From the NCBI GenBank assembly GCA_900239685.1, contig OENT01000186.1, forward strand, positions 62,001 through 126,000: 64,000 nucleotides of DNA. Reading direction: 5' to 3'. The stretch is from Rotaria macrura (Eukaryota > Rotifera > Eurotatoria > Philodinida > Philodinidae). A program made the translations under genes and the position numbers. Shown piece by piece: positions 52,991 to 64,000 of this stretch. Position 1 is the first letter of the stretch, and each line of letters begins with the position of its first letter. The notes beneath the pieces were generated by a model. That model ran no database searches and was not told where the DNA came from. It saw only the letters and a program-made list of their open reading frames with translations.

Positions 52991-54711
52991 ATGTATCCTC
53001 CAAAAGCATGGTCGAAAACAAGTGAACCAGTATCTTATGAACAAATCTATAGCTATGTTGAGCAATGTCTTGATGAATGTTCAGGATTCATTGATGATAT
53101 TGAAGTAGACTATTATGCTGGACCATCTGGATCGAATAGAGCAACACCTGTGAGTCAATTTATAAATCGACCACTATCTGTTGTAACACTTCAAGCATGG
53201 TCACATCCATTAAATCTATTACGTGAAGCGCGACTATTACATGATATTCGCAATGGTAAAACAATACGTGACTTGTTGAGTGAAGCCAAAGCAGGTACAT
53301 TGTATGGACCTGTACCAAATGAAAGTCTAACGTTGATGAAAAGAATATTAGATAAAACAGCCGAACAATTATATTCAAAACTGCCGGACTTAGCAGAAAA
53401 AATAACTGAAACTATGAATTTAATGGAACAATATTTTCTTTCATTTTATGATATTGATCATATACAAGATGTTATTCAACATAAAAGAAAAGAAAAATTA
53501 CCTGTAAGTATTCAATATTAACACAATATGAACTATTGCCAATCGTATTTGTAAATTCCAATCTATTTCATAATTGAAAGGCTACATATGTTTGACATCA
53601 TTGATCGAACTAATTATTATCCGATTGTTCAAATCTCGTAACATGTTCCAGTTAGGGTTGATGTATTTCAATGGGAAGCATTATTTTTCTGTTGTCATCG
53701 ATTTATCTCCTTGAAAGTCGACTCAAGCGTATTCTCCATTTATTATTTGAGTAATCACTAAATTTATCAACAGATGAAAAACCAATAGGATAGTGTTATT
53801 GTAATTTTTCTATCCACGGATATACAATATAGGTTTACGAAAATCATTGTCGTTTCTATATTTTTTATTCTTCTACTTTATTTTTATTAATAATTCATCG
53901 GCATTATCTATGAATAGGACGCAATAAATGAATGAAAAAAAAATCATTCTTTTTATCTTTTCTATATTCATCATAGATAAATCTAATTAAGAGCTTAGTG
54001 TATACGTGTTAAACGCAACGTATGTATCTTTGAATAAGTTGTAAAAAAAACCGATGAGAACTATGAAGATATTTGCAGAATACTTATGAAGTCACAAAAA
54101 ATGAGCACGCTGAACTCAGAATATTGACTACTCTCTAAAAAATAACCGTTTCCCAGAAAACCAACGCAAAAAGGTTTGCGAGGCTCGGAAACCCTTTTCT
54201 TACTCTCGGGAACTGTTTCAAGGGTTTCCGAAAGCTCGGAAACCCAGTTTTTACCATCAGAAACTCTTAAAAGGTTTCCGATAGTAACAAACTCGTAAAC
54301 CGAAAATGGTTNAAAAACTGGGTTTCCGAGCTTTCGGAAACCCTTGAAACAGTTCCCGAGAGTAAGAAAAGGGTTTCCGAGCCTCGCAAACCTTTTTGCG
54401 TTGGTTTTCTGGGAAACGGTTATTTTTTAGAGAGTAAGGTTGAAAAAGAGATGACTAATATATGAGCAAATTAACTAATCTACTAAATTTTCATTCTAAT
54501 CTAATGTGTATATGTGTTAATAAAATCAATCCCTTTTCTATGACATATTTAGGATGAATATCTCGAAACAGCATATACCTATGAAAAATCACGTTGGATA
54601 CACATGTTTGAAGTCAATAAATGTTTGAAAAATCTAAATGAAATGCAACATCGTGTTGAAGATACTAAAATGCCTATCCTTAAATCACACGAACAATCTT
54701 TTTATCACTGA
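52991..54711 (+). CDS. Unrecognised 223-aa helical protein
   Basis: Two exons (52991-53503 and 54553-54711) give 223 aa ending in the natural stop after SFYH. I do not recognise the family. It begins MYPPKAWSKTSEPVSYEQIYSYVEQCLDE, is mainly charged and helix-forming from residue 85 on, and has no signal peptide, transmembrane segment or obvious catalytic motif. It may be the N-terminal half of the death-domain gene just downstream, since that gene's first secure exon needs a 5' partner; joining them would require a donor before this stop, and only poor candidates exist. The 1049-nt intron is swollen by a perfect foldback element (54129-54436). Confidence 0.55.
54129..54436. mobile_element. 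Perfect foldback element, 124-bp arms
   Basis: Left arm 54129-54252 and right arm 54313-54436 are exact reverse complements over 124 bp, separated by a 60-bp spacer that ends in an ambiguous base N at 54312. The arms contain repeated GGGTTTCCGA/TCGGAAACCC units, and GGTTTCCGA also occurs in the spacer. There is no ORF. It sits in an intron of the 223-aa protein gene. I could not find a matching target duplication (left flank ATATTGAC, right flank AGGTTGAA). Either a recently inserted foldback/MITE element or a palindrome partly created in assembly; the N at the arm boundary is a warning. Confidence 0.8.
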
Positions 54712-54940
54712 ATAACCGTATATTGCCATTGTTTGAACACATCAAGTAATGCGAAACCAAACAGAGACTTTGATATATCCTATGCATTTACATCTCTCAT
54801 TTTCATTCTTAATTCTTCCTTTCCTATATTTCAATAGAACAATCATCAATATCAACGACATGGTATACCCCGACTTTTCTCTGACAATAGAACTAAGCTG
54901 AAAGTTAAACAAGCGCTCGTCCAAATGTAAAATCTTGCAT
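54712..54940. other. Short spacer before death-domain gene
   Basis: 229 nt with no exon recognised; too short to hold much regulation if the two flanking coding regions are separate genes, which is one reason to suspect a single gene. Confidence 0.4.
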
Positions 54941-57900
54941 ATGCCAATTGATATCGATACTTGTATTGTGATTATATTCGATAAATTGATCCGTAAAAAT
55001 TAATTGGACGTTCAAAATGAGATAGAAAAGTTTCTGTCATGCTAAGGATTCATCACAATCTTTTTTTTTGATCGTTTTATTTCCGAACAATTTTAAAGGT
55101 ATTGCACTACCAACATTATCAAAAGACATTCAAGAACTAGCTGCTCGTTGTGATTGTACATCTCTTTCTTATGTATTTGCTTTACCTGAATGCTATCATG
55201 AAGCAAGGCAAGCTTTGGAATTTCTTCGTGCATGGTTGAGTGAAGATACCAAATATAATAATTTTATTGAAACGTAAGTTATTTTATTAAGAAAAAACAA
55301 AGAACCTGTAAAATACAACAAGGAAAATCATCTTTAGATCGTTGAAATTAATTGAAGAGAAATATCTTGAAGCAAAAAAAACTTTTGAAACAGCTAGATC
55401 TCAATTAAGTCAAGTCGAACATCGGGTATTGAATTAATAAACATTTTTAAACAAAAAAGAATCAGGAAAACTAAACTATTAACAAGAGAACGTCATTTTT
55501 TTTCTCTCAAGGCTGAATCACATCGCTTTCAATTACATAAACTTGAGCAAGAAAATGAAGCCAACGAGAAGAAATATGAAGAATTTGAAACACGTCTCAA
55601 TATCAAAGAACGTGAATATGTATCAAGACGTTTAACACAAGAAGTCTATGACGAACAATTAACTAAATTATTGAATAAATCTGAAGATGTCAAAGATAAT
55701 CATGATAATTATGCATTGATCGATAGATTTCAGCAAGATTTAAAGCAGCTATCAAAAGACGTGCCAAAGCTAAAATCACAACTCGATGCTATACAAACAC
55801 GTATTAATTATTTTCAAAAACGTAAAGATGAATTAACTGACATGCGTAATGAAACAAAACGACTTGAAGAAGAAATACAAGCAGCATTAGAAGATAAAAT
55901 AATCAAAGAAAATTATTTTAATCGTATACAACATTGTCGCGATGTCATACGTAATATTTATAAATGTCGAAAGACGAATGATTTACCACAAAAAATTTTT
56001 TATGATTTACCAGTACAAGCGAAACATACGGCAGAATCTGAAGATGGTAAGATAAGAAGAAACTATTGTTAGAATCTATGCTGAACATCTATCAAAACTG
56101 AACACTTTTAAAAGTCCCAAAGATGTTCCTTCAGAAAAAAAAGGTTTTACTAGTTTTAATTTTGATTAAATAATAATATGCTTGGATAGTTTCAATACGA
56201 TGGTTATTTTCCCTCTCTGAGTAATAAGCTTTGGAAATGAGGATGAGAAAAAAATTTTCACAATTATAAATCACATCAAGTTTAAGGATTCGTACAAAGA
56301 CGCATGATTCAAAAACTATTAAACAATCTTTCTTTTCAAGTATGATACTAATGAACTGAAGAAAAGAATATTTTTTTAAACGAAAATAATTTGAATTATT
56401 TCATATTTGTTCTATAAAAAATATCCTCGATACTAAATGCTGTCTAAAAAATATCCGTATTGACACGTGTCTAATTACCAAAAGGTTCTGAGGAAAATAC
56501 CCTTTATCAAAAATTTCGACCATCAGAAATGTTCTGGAAAATCCTGAACTACACCATATATGGAGCTCGATCATATTATTTATTGTGTGTATTTTTAGTT
56601 ATTGATGCAGAGGAGTCTGTCCCTTATATTTAGCATGGCTACACGTGAATAATATTAAAAGCAAGCAAAACCGTACCAGCATCAAGTGATTGTTAATTCG
56701 TTTCGAATATCTCAATTGGTTTCACATAAGTTAATCATGTCAATCGTGCCATCTATCTTTCAACAGAAGGATATTTTAGATTGATTCACACTTTTCTCAG
56801 AATTCTTTCTCATCAAGCCATTTTTTTCCATGGGCATCGTGTTCGAGACATTTTTTCGGGAACATTTATGTGGCGACATGTAAGCAAGGGCGTTTTTTGA
56901 TATATATCGAAAATTTAATCTATCGTACATGTTTAGTCTAGGTAGAAGGCTAGTGTGACATAGGCTCCATCTTACAAATTCAAATAACTACAACTATTTA
57001 CGATTAATATTCTATTTGTCATCATAGTCGATATTCTACGAACACGTAAAAATATTCTTCTGTAGCATAGTAGTTTTTCGGATAAGCACTTCAGATGAAT
57101 TCATTAAATTGTAGAACACAGCTGAGATTCTTGTCTGTCTAGTATTCTACTGTACATATGCTGATATTTGGTGTCGAGCAAGGAACTCTTTTGGATATTA
57201 CATGATATATATATATAAGCATCGAAATAAAAATTACAAAGTAGATAAACAAAACTAAGTTCCTCATTCATACAGCAGCCTCTTTTAAAAGATTTCGTAT
57301 GAATAACATTCATGGAGTTCTATCTTGATAACAAACTATTTGTATTCATTTCAGAAGATTCTGAAAATTAATTAATTAATTAGAAAAACATTGCTTGATT
57401 CCATTTTCTTTTAAGATGATCTTTCCAAAGCAATACGACTTATATCAAGACATGTTGGACGTGATTGGAATCGCCTCTATCGGCAAATACCATTCTATCC
57501 GAATCGTGGTGAAGAAGAAAAATCAAAAGATATCATACATATTGATGAAAAATATCAACGTGGAGATGTTTTTCATGTAAATATCAATTTAGTTTTCGTT
57601 GAACATCAACTTTTACATTGATTTTTGTTAAGGAACAAGCACTAGATGCCTTAAATAAATGGCGACGTTTTCATACACGTGCTAAAGTTGAAGATCTTAT
57701 TCATGGACTTGAAAAAGTTCGTCGTTTCGATATTGTTCAAATGATTGAACGACGTGTACTTAAACCAAAACGCTTATTAAATGTTGATGAAGAAGAAGTT
57801 GACCCGCGAAAAAAAGAAATTGAAGAGTTAAATCGGAAACTCAATCGATTATTTGACAAAATACGTACGGGTGCTATTTCTTCACGTGACACGTACGTTT

Positions 57901-58172
57901 ATTCAACAATTGGACTGGACCCATTGAGACCGGTTAGAAGATATCAATCTCGAGTGATGCACATAAATGCACAAATAAATATTATACACTTCACGTTTGC
58001 TCATGCAAATACGAGAGCAATTATTGTTTCCCTTCTTCAACATCATATGAACGAGTCGTTATTACTTAATCTGTGTTTTCATCTATTTTAGGCAACGAAA
58101 TCGGCTACTGTAAGACGCTCGACACGTACAATTTCTCGTACTTCTGTATCGACCAATTCGACGAAATTTTGA
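54941..58172 (+). CDS. Coiled-coil protein with death domain
   Basis: Predicted cytosolic adaptor: a long coiled coil followed by a death domain, a six-helix fold used for homotypic assembly in apoptotic and innate-immune signalling. Secure exons are 55099-55273, 55338-55425, 55512-56046, 57416-57576, 57633-57932 and 58092-58172. The first exon (54941-54992, MPIDIDTCIV) is tentative, chosen because its phase fits; it gives 463 aa in total. The coiled coil spans about residues 80-265 (Glu/Lys/Gln/Leu-rich). The death domain, about 284-382, is recognisable from LSKAIRLISRHVGRDWNRLYR, then EQALDALNKWRRFH, VEDLIHGLEKV and FDIVQMIERRVL; both the Trp after GRD and the KW pair are hallmark residues. 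A second short coiled coil and a Ser/Thr/Arg-rich tail follow. No caspase, kinase, LRR or TIR domain is present. I know of no named protein with this exact order. Partners unknown. Confidence 0.75.
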
Positions 58173-59731
58173 GATAACATAAAAACTTCCTAATTATTAC
58201 AAAGATCTTGAATCATGCGAGATACATAGCTCTGATTTTAGTTTATTTCTTGCCTTGAATCAAGTGCATAATAAAATAAGAAAACAATATGACTAGAAAG
58301 GAAACGAAAATACGTGGAAAATTATTTATTAATTGAATTCGATGCGCTGCTGAGAATTCATTCGTTTTTCTTCTCATAGATAAATTATTGTTAATAATTG
58401 AAATATCATTAAAATACACGAAATAAGATAAGAAAATGTTTTTCGATTCTATCGATTGTATAGAAACGTTTGTCTAGGATGTATTGAAGTTAAAACTGAA
58501 ATTGATTTCTACTGGATTAGCAATACAAGTGAGATATAATTAAATATATATTTGAACGTCAATATCAAACAATTCAATTGTCACATACTCCACAATGGCA
58601 GTGAGAAATAAAGCATATCAGGAAACAGTTGTATAAAAACCGATATTCGACTGTCATATGTTACTCTGTTTTCACTTGGACACATTTTGTTGTAGACATC
58701 AATGTTGTGAAAGGACAGAAAAATGTGTGAGTCTCGAATAGAAATTTTTATCCATTGTTGATAAGTTCTATTAACTAGCAATATTTTATAGTGTATCTTT
58801 TACAGGAGACGATGAAACATGATGAGATAGCATGCAGTCAACTTGTATCAGTAGCAGAGACAATATTTGTCATGGACACAAATCGACAATATAGTGTATT
58901 ATCGCAGTCGTACATCGAACATAACCAAAGTTGTTTTGACAACATAGATTGATTGAGAGTTTTGTTTTCATTGGAAATTCTTAGAATCATAATTGAAATC
59001 GCTCACATATCTTAAATTCTTCATATGTACTACGTTATATTTGACACGGTTTCAAAAAAATTCTGTTTGAAGTTAAGCAACAGAGCAACTATCTACAAGC
59101 ACTTAGCATAGCAAATCTTGCTTTTGTTTCATTGCGTTTAGCACGTAGACTATTGCTTAAATTACGATAAGTATTGAAGCATAATAATATTTTTCAACGA
59201 GAATTATTTCCTGGCGAATCTCTTTCGTTACTAAGTACAGATTTTACGTTTTTCAATATTGTAATACGAGAATGAAAGTATATCGACTCCTTTGCGATGG
59301 ACTTAGATTGCACGCATTGACTTGGCGAGGCTATGGACTCCTCAAAACTTAAGAAGAAAGCTGCATCTATACAGACCTACATTTTCGACTTTTGAATATT
59401 TATTTCATTCGTTGGGGACATTGTTGATGAAAGTTGTCGGCATCAATCATCATATGCTATTTATGTGGATGTCAAGAGAATGATTCATAAGTAGATAAGT
59501 AAAGCTTCTAGATAATCATAATTTTTCTTTCTAGCTCAGTTTTCAATCGGACACCTACAGAAATCGATCTTCATTTGGTTCTATCTTGTTCGAACAAATA
59601 TATTTATTGTTGTTTTATTGAATTATTGAAACGAGACAAAAAAAAACATAGTTTTGTCATGAGACAAAAATCTAGATGTAGACTTTGGATAAGCGCGCAG
59701 ATTTGATTTTGTTTATTTTACGAAGAAAAAT
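58173..59731. other. Convergent intergenic stretch
   Basis: No exon recognised in about 1.56 kb between the stop codons of the death-domain gene (+) and the SLC13 gene (-). Confidence 0.5.
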
Positions 59732-62700
59732 TTAATTATTAAGCGTACCATTAAGAATGGCTGAGCTCATATTGAAGAAAAATGTCGCTGTTTGATCGTT
59801 TATATCAAATATTTTTGGCATCCATGTATTAGCCGCCAAAAAAATGACCAGAAAGCCAATGAGATTCATAACAAAACCAGTTTTCACCTATTAAGTGGTA
59901 ACTGAATTAGTCGTAAGGTAATGAACGATGTCAAACTGACCATATCGATCACTCGAATAGCACCACTGGCGAAGACGATGGCATTGGGTGGTGTAGCTAT
60001 TTTATATGAGGATCAAAATATTGTTTTGTAACTTGCCATCGTAATACTACTCACCAATGGGTAACATGAAAGCTAGAGACACAGCTAATGCACATGGAAG
60101 TATAAGAAAGCCTGGATGTATACCAGAAGATATTGCCTACGATTTCAAGATGTTCAGATAAATAGAAAAACTTGATATGAAGATGATCAATTAACTTAGC
60201 TAAGCAGAGAGTTTTTGTTTGAAAATATCATTATAATTTCAGAATTCTAATTAATCTGAGAAGAGCAAAGTACTGATTCACTTACCACTGAGTCGAGTAC
60301 AGGAAAAAAGATAGTTGCCGTGCTTGTATTCGATGTCACTTCAGTGAAAAGGCCACTGATTACAATGATGATCAGAATTGCAGCACCTCGCGGTACACCA
60401 GCAACGAAACCAAGAGCTTGTGCTACGCTATCCGACAATTTCGATGACTTAAAACTCAATAGAATATAGACATTAGATGATTGCGTTGACTTCAACATAC
60501 TTCAAAAGCAGTAGCAAGCGCAAGACCAGCACCAAGTAGAAGTATTGAGCCCCATGAAATATTCTGCACCAGGCCGGTCCATTTCACGATCGGTTGATAT
60601 TGCCAATCATCTTTTCCTTAAGAATGAAAATCATTTATCAACATATACCTATATATCTATGTCTTGTTCTTCCACTTCAAAAGTATCATACGAGTAAATG
60701 GATTACTGTCCGGTAATATTAACGGCAGTATTCCACAAAACACAGCTACGGTACCGTCACTGATATGCCTAGAAAAAGAATCATAATCCTATCGAGTTTA
60801 GTTCAGTAATCGAAGCAAATCGAGTGAATACTTGCGTTGAAATATAACATTCCATCCTGTCGACTCAGAAAATTCTCGTGTTATCCATAGGATAATCAAT
60901 AGAATGAATATGGTCGCAATGTTGAGTTCACTCCATCTACAAATTTGAATTGAAGAAAACATGCTAGATTAAATTTTGATTTGCCTCATCAAATGATTTA
61001 CTTCGGTCGTCCAAGATCTCTATATTGTTTAGTCAGTAGTGCTTTCAACTGAAGTTGAGCTTCCAGCATTTTATCAGTTGGCCGACATTGGAACAGTCTG
61101 TAAGTTAATCAATCAGCGTATTTTTCTTTCGACTGTAGAATGTATAATATTTTTTGAAAATGGTGCTCACATACTCTTTTCTGTTAAAACATAACTGTAA
61201 CCATATCCAACAGAATACGAGCATTAACAATCCAACCGGTAGCGCAAAGAGTAGAAAATTTAAAAAGTTTATACGAAAATTGCTACCATCGTATTTACTA
61301 TAGAGCATAAACTTTACTTGGTTATGATGTTTACTTTATGTTTATACCTCTCTACAAATCCTTTTAGATAAATATTGGGAGCCGTACCAACTAAACTCGA
61401 TAGCCCACCAATCGATGCTGAATAGGCGACTGCAAGGAGAAATCCTAGAAGAACAAGACGTATCGAAATACCAGTCATATTACAGCATGAACTGAAAAAG
61501 AGAGGATCACCTTTCTTCAATTGATCATGTTGTTGCTTTGACATATTACCAATTTCGACATTTGTTGAATTGGAAAGTTCTAAGTTCAAATGTGTTTGTG
61601 CCGTCGTAGAAATTTCGGATTTTCTATGAAAAGAAAACCATGCAAATTTGTAAAATGAAAATGTGTGTTGTCATGCACCTACTGTTTTTCCACGTCTTGA
61701 TTGTCATGAGCAACATTCTCAGGTGCATTTTTACCTGAATCCTCTGTATTGGTGGAATCGAATGCAGCTAAAAATGGTTGTATGGTTAGAGGAAAAAAGC
61801 GTAATCATTGAATGTTCTACTTATTACCATTGATAAGAGTAGACGATGGCATAATAACTCCATTTTTATTAAAAGAAATATCACTGTGCGTATCGAGTTC
61901 ATCAACAATGGCTATGGCTACAGGTAGCATGATGGATGTCGATGCTGTATTGTTCATCCACATTGAAAGAAATGCCGTTGCTCCCATCATACCAGCCATG
62001 ATCCTAATTATTAATTATAAAAATTCAAATAATTAAGTACGGATCAGCTTGAAAAAAATCAAGGCTAAGAAATTAGTTGAACACAACAAATGCAACTAAA
62101 ATCCATATCTACAATACTCAAAATGTTTCAGTTGATTATTAACGCTGGTGAATATTATGCGTGATTTTTTTCATTCTCGTTAAAATAGTACTCGTGTAGT
62201 TATTGTTATAGAAGAACAAGTTTCTATATTGAAACAGCTCATGGACTATTTGCTTTCGAAAAACAAAACTCTTTCTTGAATGAATCAGTCAATATGTTCC
62301 ATACCATTTACTTGCTGTACCAACCAAACTCAATACGAATAGAGAAATGCGGCGATGAAGATTGACCGATTCAACAGCATAACCAAATGCCATACTACCA
62401 AAAAACAATGAGATGATATCTTTGAAATAATGAGGTGCAACAACATCAGCTGTTAGAACACCAGCCTAGAGAGAAAGAAAACAGTTCATATTTTAAACCG
62501 ATTAAAATGTTCTAATTTGAAAAACATGATTTTTAATTAGTCTCAAAATATATGAGAAGATACGATCTATGATTGATCGAAAAATCGCTTTTGTATGTAC
62601 CATCGGAAAGAGAATCAGTGGTAATAATGCAGTAACCGGAAGAGGTATTACTTCAGAAATCCAGTAAACAGTGAGAATGAGCACAATATATCCACATCGA

Positions 62701-62881
62701 GCTTCCTATAGATAAAACAAAAAACTCTAGTTCAGACATAATTTGGTTTGAACAACACACACACACATAGGCATAAACATACAGTATTATCAATAATTAT
62801 TGGTAGTGGTAGTAGGATTGATGGTGTTAGAACGAGTAGTAATAAACGCCAACGTTGCCTTAACCAAAATAGTAAAGACAT
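59732..62881 (-). CDS. SLC13 sodium-coupled carboxylate/sulfate transporter
   Basis: Plasma-membrane DASS-family symporter related to NaDC/NaCT/INDY, taking up Krebs-cycle intermediates (or sulfate) with sodium. Fifteen exons join in frame to 626 aa: 62881-62783, 62705-62601, 62465-62305, 62003-61828, 61767-61683, 61623-61356, 61311-61175, 61097-61002, 60936-60832, 60768-60692, 60616-60501, 60447-60286, 60136-60055, 59996-59941, 59887-59732. Marks: N-terminal [31 protein letters not shown]; the first sodium motif within [13 protein letters not shown] (139-141 NNT where SNT is usual); [12 protein letters not shown]; the second motif EVTSNTSTA (514-516 SNT, intact); [11 protein letters not shown]-like stretch followed by [12 protein letters not shown]; and a C-terminal N-glycosylation site NGT. 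A hydrophilic loop of about 70 residues (183-255) matches the long cytoplasmic loop of eukaryotic members. One intron is only 44 nt. Substrate is not predictable. Confidence 0.93.
62749..62769. repeat. (CA)n microsatellite in SLC13 intron 1
   Basis: AACACACACACACACA run inside the first SLC13 intron. Confidence 0.75.
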
Positions 62882-64000
62882 TCTCGTCGATAATTTAGTT
62901 CACGGAAAAATATACTATTGTTGTGATAGACTCTCTAGTCTATCTTCGATTATGTTGTTTGCTTATTTGAAATTTTCGACACAGAAACGATATCGTTCTT
63001 ATTCGCTTTAGCTTAAGCATGCTGTGGGATAGGTGAGAGATTGGAAGATTTCTCGATTGTCTTGAGTTGTATTTGCATAGAAAGATTGATCGGACTAACC
63101 TTTGTTTTTGTATGTTTCTATTTCTTTTGAGTCAATATCAACCCTTTGTCAAAACTCCCAAGACTAATCTACTAGCTAATACAAAACAAGTATTTTTATC
63201 AGTATCTGTGCTTTTACTAAAAGAGTAAATGTCAATGGACTTGCATTCTGTCCGAGCTCATCCATTGATAGTGTCATTCAAAGTTAAAAACACGCAATAT
63301 ATTCGATAAGAACAGGATTTACCTGAGATAAAGATATATTTTTAAAATTTACTTTCTGCTTTTACTAACAAAAGCAAAGACCTGGCACGAATGATATTCA
63401 TGTCAACATACAATACACCAGTCCGTGTAAATCAAAGACAATCACTACTAGAAATCGATACACCAACAATGTGTATTGATAATTGTTTTTCAAAATTCTG
63501 ATTCCAAAACTCATGAATCATTCATCATCCTTGTCTGTCATTTGCTTTGAATTTTTTCAGCAAAACAGATACTTGTAGTATTTTAAGGCTTCTTATTATT
63601 CCCGAAGTGTACGGAACAAGATACTGAGGCGTTTCTCTTTCCTTCGTATATTATATGTGATTGAAGTAAGCTTGAATTCTTCTAGTTATGAATAAAACCA
63701 GACTTTATGGGATAGAAAAATAAATTTTCATAGTTTCAGTGCTTCTACAAATTTTTTCACTACGTAATAGTGGTGATAGTTCGACTTCGGAACTTCATAC
63801 AAAAAAGTCAAACAAAAACAAATATCTACGAAAATATGAATTTCACTACTTGAAAACATTCTGAACTGTGAACCAAACCTTTCCGTAATTTTTTCACATA
63901 ATCTGTCAACTTCGCTGACATATATACTGCGGACTCTATGTTGCTGTCGTTCTGGATTTCTATCTGTATGATGAGGCTTTCGGTGCTTTGAAAAACATTG
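62882..64000. other. Upstream region of SLC13 gene, no gene seen
   Basis: AT-rich, no exon recognised to the window end. Presumably holds the SLC13 promoter and 5' UTR; an acceptor-like AACAATAG on the minus strand lies 33 nt before the start codon. Confidence 0.45.

Noticed and set aside
1-64000. CRISPR arrays, bacterial operons or horizontally acquired bacterial genes
   Set aside because: All recognised genes are intron-bearing animal families; no array of regularly spaced repeats and no intron-free bacterial-like gene was seen.
1-64000. tRNA or rRNA genes
   Set aside because: I scanned for B-box-like GGTTCGAATCC and clover-leaf arms and found none I could support; a covariance-model search would be needed to exclude a diverged tRNA.

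Overview
This is a eukaryotic (animal) genomic window. It is AT-rich, and its genes are made of many short exons joined mostly by 44-110 nt GT..AG introns, with a minority of roughly 1.0-1.5 kb introns. Protein content (a steroid/thyroid-type nuclear receptor, SRCAP-type remodeller, SLC22 and SLC13 carriers, epsinR, a KIAA2013 homologue, a death-domain protein, a probable sperm-axoneme protein) is metazoan. Gene style, the divergent nuclear receptor and polypyrimidine-AG sites just before start codons suggest a rotifer, probably a bdelloid; this is inference, because no ribosomal or mitochondrial marker is present. I rebuilt the exon chains by hand; for every gene model the exon lengths sum to a whole number of codons and each junction keeps frame.

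Layout. 1-6.9 kb: no gene seen. 6.9-8.4 kb (-): nuclear receptor. 8.4-15.3 kb: gene-poor, holding a 255-bp palindromic MITE (14457-14711) with a 5-bp target duplication. 15.3-23.7 kb (+): SRCAP/SWR1-class remodelling ATPase, 8 exons. 24.9-26.8 kb (-): SLC22 organic-ion transporter, tail to tail with SRCAP. 26.8-32 kb: no gene; contains a diverged inverted repeat. 32-33.5 kb (+): ATF/CREB-like bZIP factor. 34.0-37.0 kb (+): two tandem type I membrane proteins, each with one LDL-receptor class A module. 38.7-39.3 kb (+): small SPMIP11/TEX49-like protein. 39.7-45.1 kb (-): CLINT1/epsinR, with an unexplained ORF inside one intron. 45.5-51.3 kb (+): KIAA2013 homologue, head to head with CLINT1 across 401 bp. 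53.0-58.2 kb (+): an unrecognised 223-aa protein followed by a coiled-coil plus death-domain protein (possibly one gene), with a perfect 124-bp-arm foldback element in an intron. 59.7-62.9 kb (-): SLC13 sodium/carboxylate cotransporter, 15 exons. The last 1.1 kb has no gene that I can see.

The genes look like an ordinary mixed animal neighbourhood (chromatin, transcription, membrane traffic, solute transport), not a functional cluster. The most unusual items are the coiled-coil/death-domain protein, the tandem single-LDLa receptors with strongly diverged ectodomains, the two near-perfect foldback elements, and the recurring splice-acceptor-like sequence immediately upstream of start codons, which would fit spliced-leader trans-splicing.
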